Assembly: GCF_000276665.1 (NCBI RefSeq)
Contig: NW_004955474.1
Coordinates: forward strand, 11,581,338-11,645,337
Reading direction: 5' to 3'
Source of the DNA: Chinchilla lanigera
Lineage: Eukaryota > Chordata > Mammalia > Rodentia > Chinchillidae
Length of the DNA: 64,000 bases
The notes below the pieces were generated by a model. The model had not been told where the DNA came from and did not search any database. It saw only the letters and a list, made by a program, of their open reading frames with translations. This document shows positions 58,235 to 64,000 of this stretch, in pieces. The first letter of the stretch is position 1. Each line of letters starts with the position of its first letter. Both the position numbers and the translations under genes were made by a program.

Positions 58235-60150
58235 TGACATGAAATAGAGAGATCTACTGATAAAACATGTGCCACTTTTGCACTCAGTTATTTTCATGGC
58301 TGGCTAAGATAGAATTTTCTTGAGTTATTCTAGTGCATAGTATTTAAGCAAAAGAAAGAATAGTTAAATTAATGCACCTCTTTTGCACTAGGTCTAGTAA
58401 GACCAATGAATGCTTAAACATTTTAAATGCATTTACATATATGTCCCTTTAGCTTCCTTTTCTTTCCCTCCCACTTTATCACTTAGGAGTGTTTTGATGC
58501 AATGCTCAGAAAGGAAGCTATTTCAAGACTTGTAAATTCCTTAGTGATTTATTACCATGGCTTTTAGAAACTACATTGGCTCTTTTAACTTCAAAAATAA
58601 CAGTATGTGTCTTTAGAGAGCAAAAACTGATAGTTGTAAACTGCTGTCTGTCCTAAGAACCCTGGACATTATACATTGTATTTTGATAGTGTTGACTGAT
58701 CAGGTTTTACTCAAAGGGAAGAAAGGTCTGATCAAGAATGAGACATTTCTGCCCAGATAGGTACTCACCGGAAATAGATCTACCCCTCAGCAACAGGCGG
58801 AGGGGATAAGAAGGCCAGCTGGTCAGTAGTGTGGTACTGAGTTTGGTGGTTAATTCTGGAAGGTCAGTGTGAAGTGGCACAGCAGAATTCAGTGACAACC
58901 ACTCTGGGAGCGGGCAATCTTCAGGGAAGCCAGATTGGAACAGACTGAAGATAAGGGCAAAGCAGGCTGCCAGTCTCAAAGGAAGGAGGCTAGATCCATA
59001 AAGGTAGATCACACAAGGATCCAGCCACTGCAGTGGAGAAAAACCCTCAGGCACTAAGGCAGCTCACTGGTGGGGGTTACAGGTCCTTGCCATGGCCAGA
59101 GGGAGGAAAGTGGGGTAAAGGAACAGGGACCTGAGAGGCCTTTGGGGCTGATACTTTGCTCCACTTATCTATCACCTTGTAGATTTTCGGTTTCTTTAAC
59201 TTGATATCTCTTCTCACACTCGTGGCTGAATCACATGTTGCTCTACTGTGCATTTCCATTGCCTTTCAATGTTTTCTGTGAAATTTGGGGCTGTTATAGA
59301 CAAGCACGCATATTTGCTTCTAAATCAAGCATCTTCATGATGACAACCCTGTCTTTTCCAATTGCAGTACTTCTCCAGCCTAACCTCACTTAACAGGGAG
59401 ATGTTTGTCTTGTTTTCTTTTAAAGGAAGGAAATAACTAGTAACTACAAATCAACACCCGCCGCCATCCCATGCCAAGTTTACTGCAGTTACAGTAGGTC
59501 AAACAGTAGGTGTCATTGTTCCTCACTATGCTCAGTGGGATGAAATGAGGGAAATGAAAGGTTAGGACAGGCTGCACCAAGCCCTCAGCGCGACAGCAGC
59601 AAAACAGCACCTGCAAATTTAAGGTGAAGAACGTTCTTGGCCTAGAGGATGTCCACAGCCTGGTCTCTTCCATATTCTAGGCTGGAATCAGACACAAAAG
59701 CCCCCACCTCGGTTATCAGATCAGCATCAAAGCAACTGTTGGTGTTCACCTGTTGGTCTCTATGTGCTTCTCCCCGACCCCCAGTCAGACCTGGCTGGGA
59801 TCTGCTGCTGGTGCTGCCTCCCTTTGTCTTAGTCAAAGTGTCTGCAAGCCTGGGTTTTGATTTCTGGGTTTGCTTTCCACTGGGACTAGGGTTTGTCATC
59901 CCCACTTTCTAATTTTCCCCATTCCACACTCCCAGCTCTCCGGTATTACCTTCAAGCTCCTTGGTCATCCATCCCATCAGACGTCTACCCTTGAATTCCT
60001 AGATTCCACATATAGCTTGTGTAGACCTAGAACCTGTGCTCCTGATCTGTTAGCCAAACACTTCCATGTAGCAAGCGCACTGGCCTTCCTCCCTCCCGTT
60101 CTCATCTGATGATCCATCAGTCTATTTAAGTTTCAACACAAGTTTTTTGG
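58235..60150. other. Intron, nothing recognised
   Basis: Overlapping frames on both strands (58707-59054 -, 59642-59912 both) have no recognised domain. No named repeat. Confidence 0.4.
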
Positions 60151-60152
60151 AT

Positions 60153-60345
60153 TTTTTTTTGGTATTGAGAGTTGAACCCAGAGTCTTCACACCAAGCTAC
60201 ATACATCTCAGCCCTTTCTTATCTTTTATTTTGAGACAGGATCTCACTAAGTATCAAGCTTGCCCAGGCTGGGCTTGAACTTGTGACCCTCCTGCCTCTG
60301 CCTTCTACAGTGCTGGGATTACAGCCATGTGATACTGCGCCTGGC
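60153..60345 (-). repeat. B1-ID composite SINE, antisense
   Basis: TTGGTATTGAGAGTTGAACCC (inverted ID), CATCTCAGCCC, GAGACAGGATCTCACTAAGT and GTGCTGGGATTACAGCC. Confidence 0.87.
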
Positions 60346-60806
60346 TCAAACCAAGTTTTAATATGGTAAATCTGAAGCTAAGTTATTACTTTTGATTTGC
60401 AGCTGTTTAGCATCAGTTTCAGTAGTTCATCTGCTTTGAGATTTTCCTGAAAGAAGATCAGACACATGCATTTCTAAGTGAAGTTTTGGGCATACGAACC
60501 CATTCTCTAGGATTTTGTCTATTCTTAATTGCTGGAAACTAGGACTCACTGATCCTATGAATTAAAATTCTGCCTGATATTACATGGAATCTGGAAATTA
60601 TATCCAACTACTCATTCTCATATGTGGAAAACTTTTTAACGCATTTTTAGACAACTTTATGGGAAGAGTATCTTTCCAAACAAATTGTACTAGAATTTGT
60701 ATGTGGGTGTTTTTTTTTTATTATCCTTCATTGATTTTAATTTTTTGTATTTGGGTCTTCTCCTTTAAATGATACATGCTTTCTAAAACATCTTTTTGAG
60801 GTAAAA

Positions 60807-60915
60807 TTTTTTTTTTTTTTTTTTGGTTTTGGTTTTTCTCCGGTACCGGGAACCGAACTCACAACCTTGCGTTTGCCAGGCAGGCGCTTTGCCACTGAGC
60901 TAAATCCCCAGCCCC
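60807..60915 (-). mobile_element. Young ID SINE, antisense
   Basis: T run, CTCCGGTACCGGGAACCGAA, GCCACTGAGCTAAATCCCCA. The flanking duplication TTGAGGTAAAATT is intact. Confidence 0.97.
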
Positions 60916-61129
60916 TTGAGGTAAAATTATTTATTATCAGATGGAAGTTTAGAGAACTGTGCCATACCAGACATCATGTTTGTCAGTAAGCCTATTGTAG
61001 GCTACTTAGTAATAAGGAAAACAAACACCGTTCTACTGATTTTTTAACCTTAAGATCAAACAAGCTAGGTATTTGGGCATCTTTAGACACAAATAATTAC
61101 TTACTTAAAATATTTGTTTTCCTTATGTT

Positions 61130-61322
61130 TGCTAGTTGTAGTGCTGGGGATTGAACACAAGGCCTTAGCACTGAGCTACCCACCAGCCCTTTTCTCATTT
61201 TTTATTTTGAGACAGTCTTAATAAGTCACTAAAATGCTAAGACTGGGCTTAAACTTGAGACCCTCCTGCTTCAGCCTCCCAGAGTGCTGGGCTTACAGGC
61301 ATGTGTGATCATGCCAGGCTTC
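61130..61322 (-). repeat. B1-ID composite SINE, antisense
   Basis: GTGCTGGGGATTGAACACAA and GCACTGAGCTACCC (inverted ID), then GAGACAGTCTTAATAAGTCA and the B1 head inverted. Confidence 0.9.
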
Positions 61323-61424
61323 TCTGTCCCTTTTAACTAGAGTAGTGTTTCTAAACTGAGGAGAAATATACTCTACTTCTGCCCATAGCTCTATGGTTTG
61401 GGCACTTTTTATTGTAGCAAGATA

Positions 61425-62180
61425 TAAATAACACAAAAATAATTGGGTTTACCATTTTTAATTATTTTTAATTATAAAAATTTACCATTTTAGCCATTTT
61501 TAAATGTATAATTAGCACAGAGGCATTAAATATGTTTCACTGTTACACACCCATCACAACCATCCATGCCGGAACTTTTTAACTTGCAGAACTAAAACTC
61601 TATACCCATTAAACACTTAACTCCTCATTACTTCTGCCCCAACCCAGCCAGCCCTTGGCAACCACCATTCTACCTTTCATCTCTGTGACTTTGATTATTC
61701 CAGGTACCTCATGAAAGTGGAATCATGCAGCATTTCCCTCTTGTCACTGGCTTATTTCACTCAACATGACATCCTCGAGGTTCATCTTTGCTGTTGCATG
61801 TATCAGAAGTTCCTCCTCTTCAACAGCTAAATAATCATTCCGCTGAGTTCACTGTACTTATCCACCCATCAGTGGACACTTGGGTTGCTTTCGTCTTTTG
61901 GCTGTTGTGAAGAATGCTGTTATGAACATGGATGCCCAAGTAGCTGTCCAAGTCCCTGATTTCAGCTCTTTTTAGTATCTTCCTGGAAACAGAATTACTG
62001 GGTCACATGGAAAATTCGACTTTAATTTTTGAGGAACTGTTACACTGTTTTACCCAGCAGCTGCATGATTTTACATTTCCACCAACTCTGCACAAGAGTT
62101 CTGATTTGTTTTCATCCCCATCAACTTCTATTATTTTCTTTCCTTCTTTCTTTCTTTTCTTTTTTTTTTTTTTTTTGATA
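61425..62180 (-). repeat. L1M 3' region, antisense
   Basis: AAATTTACCATTTTAGCCAT, CATCACAACCATCCATGCC, CTTATTTCACTCAACATGAC, GTGGACACTTGGGTTGCTTT and AGAATTACTGGGTCACATGG are classic ancient L1 blocks in inverse order. Confidence 0.93.
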
Positions 62181-62203
62181 ATAGCCATCCTTATAGGTCT
62201 GAA

Positions 62204-62309
62204 GGGGCTGGGGATTTAGCTCAGCGGCAAAGCGCCTGCCTGGCAAGCGCAAGGTCATGAGTTTGGTTCCTGGTACCGGAGGAAAAAACCAAAAAAAAAA
62301 AAAAAAAAA
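62204..62309 (+). mobile_element. Young ID SINE, sense
   Basis: GGGGCTGGGGATTTAGCTCA (A box), GAGTTTGGTTCCTGGTACCG (B box, one change), A tail. The flanking duplication ATAGGTCTGAAG is intact. Confidence 0.97.
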
Positions 62310-62400
62310 GTATAGGTCTGAAGTATGTAATGTTTTTTAGAGATGCCCAGGTCTCACTGGCAAGAATTCTAAGTTTCAGGTTTTAAAATGTGTTAAAGGA

Positions 62401-62508
62401 GGGGCTGGGGATTTAGCTCAGCGGCAAAAGCGCCTGCCTGGCAAGCGCAAGGTCGTGAGTTCGGTTCCCGGTACCGGAGAAAAACCAAAAAAAAAAAAAA
62501 AAAAAAAA
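62401..62508 (+). mobile_element. Young ID SINE, sense
   Basis: GGGGCTGGGGATTTAGCTCA, GTGAGTTCGGTTCCCGGTAC, A tail of over 20. The flanking duplication ATGTGTTAAAGGA is intact. About 92 bases after the previous ID. Confidence 0.97.
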
Positions 62509-62509
62509 T

Positions 62510-63830
62510 GTGTTAAAGGAGATTTTGGCCCACACCTCTAGCTAAAGACTTCTGAGCCAAAGCACCAGTATAACTACAAACTAAAAAGAGTTATAAACTT
62601 AACTACTGTTCATACAGTCTTTAAGGGACTTATTGCTGTGGTCTTGATATCTGAGAATTGCTAGTCATAGTTTTGATAGTAAGAAATCTGTGTAGATTCT
62701 GAGTTTAATTCTATCACTATCAATGAAAATCTTAAACAATGTTTAGCATATATGGAGAAAGACAGACTATATAAATTTTTGCTGTGTTTCTTCATACACC
62801 TTCCTTCAGGATGGTAAAACAAAGGAAAAACTCTTGTTATGGAAACTGGCAATTACTTTCCTCTCTGTTCTGCTCACATCCCCTCCTACTTCATTCCTGA
62901 ATTTTCTTCCATCCCTCCCTACGGGCTTCTCTTGTGGGAACTTCAGATTTTAATGAAATATAAGTTTATAATTTAGGCAGATGGCAGACTACATTTGCTG
63001 CATATAACTACTCCCAGCTTCCCAATTAAATTACAGTCATGATATAAAAGACAAAAAGTAGAGACAGCTCTATAGCAATAATAAAGAAAGCTATATCCGA
63101 AGGTCACACCATCAGTAGAAATAGGCTTATTTTTACCTTGCAGACTTCATACTCCTCCACCTAATGCTATAGACGGCCACAGAGAGAGAAGGAAAGGAAA
63201 ACACATGGGTTCCTTTCACTATCTACTGTACTGGCCAGAAAATCAAGTGCTGCTCCCCCAACTGAGCAGAAGCTTACTTTCTGAACCATCAGAGCTGAGT
63301 TGTGTATTCTTTTTCACCTCTCTGCCCCCATGAGCCTTTTTATATCTATTGAAAGACTGGAACGCTCAGCATAAAAAAACAATGGAGAGGAGAGGGGATC
63401 CCCTGCTTCTGTTAGTCACCCAACAAAAGCATTTGAGAAAGGGCTAAAATGCAGGAAAGCTGACTGGATTGAATGTGTGCTTTCAAGTATACACTGTTCA
63501 AAAACAAACTACACTTTCTCTGATTCTCCAGCTTAGTCAAAACATTGTACCAAGCAGCAAGTCCACCTGAGGGGCTTCGTAGATTGTTCTTAGTCAGTCT
63601 CAGGAACTGGCTTGTCAAGGCTAAATCCATTGCCCGCAGCCAAGTGGGCAATGATATAAACTATAATCTATGGCATCATTATTAACAATCAGTCCTCCTG
63701 GATTGATTGCTCTCCCTTAAGAACCACTCAACACCAAGAAATTATGTGAGACCTACAAAGAAAAGTTAGAAACTAAGGGAAACGATGACTTTCCTGGGGA
63801 ATGAGCATAAAAAATGATTCCAGAGAAAGG
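62510..63830. other. Intron, nothing recognised
   Basis: No exon or named repeat. Confidence 0.45.
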
Positions 63831-63831
63831 G

Positions 63832-63903
63832 TTTTTTTTTGTTTTTTGTTTTTTTTTTTTTTTTTTTTTTTTGACAGGACCTTGTGCTTGCCAGGCAGGC
63901 ACT
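63832..63903 (-). repeat. ID SINE with internal deletion, antisense
   Basis: T-rich head, then GACCTTGTGCTTGCCAGGCA directly. The block with the GGTACCGG end and the B box is missing, as is the final A-box part. Confidence 0.75.
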
Positions 63904-64000
63904 TGTTCTCAAAAAATCCTCAAGAACCTATCCAACCTCTTTGAAACATTAGAGGGAAACTGTAAGGGGAGAATAGATTTAGACTGAAAGGCTAGAGACA

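Noticed and set aside
59642..59912. Overlapping frames on both strands, each about 87 codons
   Set aside because: No recognised domain, no splice sites fitting FAM13A; mirror frames of this kind arise by chance in GC-richer sequence.
62204..62280. tRNA-like genes at the ID copies
   Set aside because: They have A and B boxes but end in GGTACCGG plus an A tail with target duplications, so they are tRNA-derived SINEs, not tRNA genes.
49182..64000. Search for the following FAM13A exon (starting Ala-His-Val-Pro in human)
   Set aside because: No match found; it should lie beyond the window.

Overview
The window is vertebrate nuclear DNA from a rodent. The evidence is many 7SL-derived B1-type SINEs, young tRNA-Ala-derived ID-type SINEs, fused B1-ID composites, MaLR-type solo LTRs, L1, and old L2/MIR relics shared by all mammals. 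The ID subfamily ends in GGTACCGG plus an A tail, which is not the rat or mouse form I know. I therefore lean to a non-murid rodent, perhaps a castorimorph (beaver or kangaroo-rat group), but this is a guess. Three runs of N (3527-3666, 16260-16953, 30055-30154) are assembly gaps, all beside or inside simple repeats or ID SINEs.

The window lies inside one gene on the + strand, which I identify as FAM13A. Three exon pieces support this. (1) A 164-nt coding exon at 11075-11238 is clearly alignable to human FAM13A just after the RhoGAP part. (2) An alternative first exon ends at 34117, has its own promoter, and encodes MACEIMPLQ, the start of the short FAM13A isoform without RhoGAP. (3) A 42-nt exon at 49140-49181 encodes SSQKDERLLLPFYLS when completed by its neighbours. 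The first two both end in phase 2 with AG, and the third starts with the T that completes the Ser codon. So long and short transcripts can both splice into the third exon. The exon before 11075 and the exon after 49181 were not found; about 11 kb at the left and 15 kb at the right are intron.

Layout. 1-11 kb: intron with an L2 relic, B1/ID SINEs, a GAAA-rich microsatellite with a gap, MIR, and two LTRs. 11-34 kb: intron with L2, five further elements of the same LTR type or B1/ID class, an L1M copy split by an LTR, a mariner-like fossil, a SPIN-like hAT MITE, and two diverged copies of an unclassified coding-like repeat. 33.7-34.1 kb: purine tract, CCAAT box, TATA-like box and first exon of the short isoform. 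34-49 kb: intron with MIR/L2, a possible LTR, B1-ID composites and an MLT1 LTR. 49-64 kb: intron dominated by an almost complete but decayed antisense L1 (about 51.5-58.2 kb), then ID and B1-ID SINEs and an old L1M fragment.

FAM13A identity rests on my memory of the human protein. No search was run, and repeat names are by eye.
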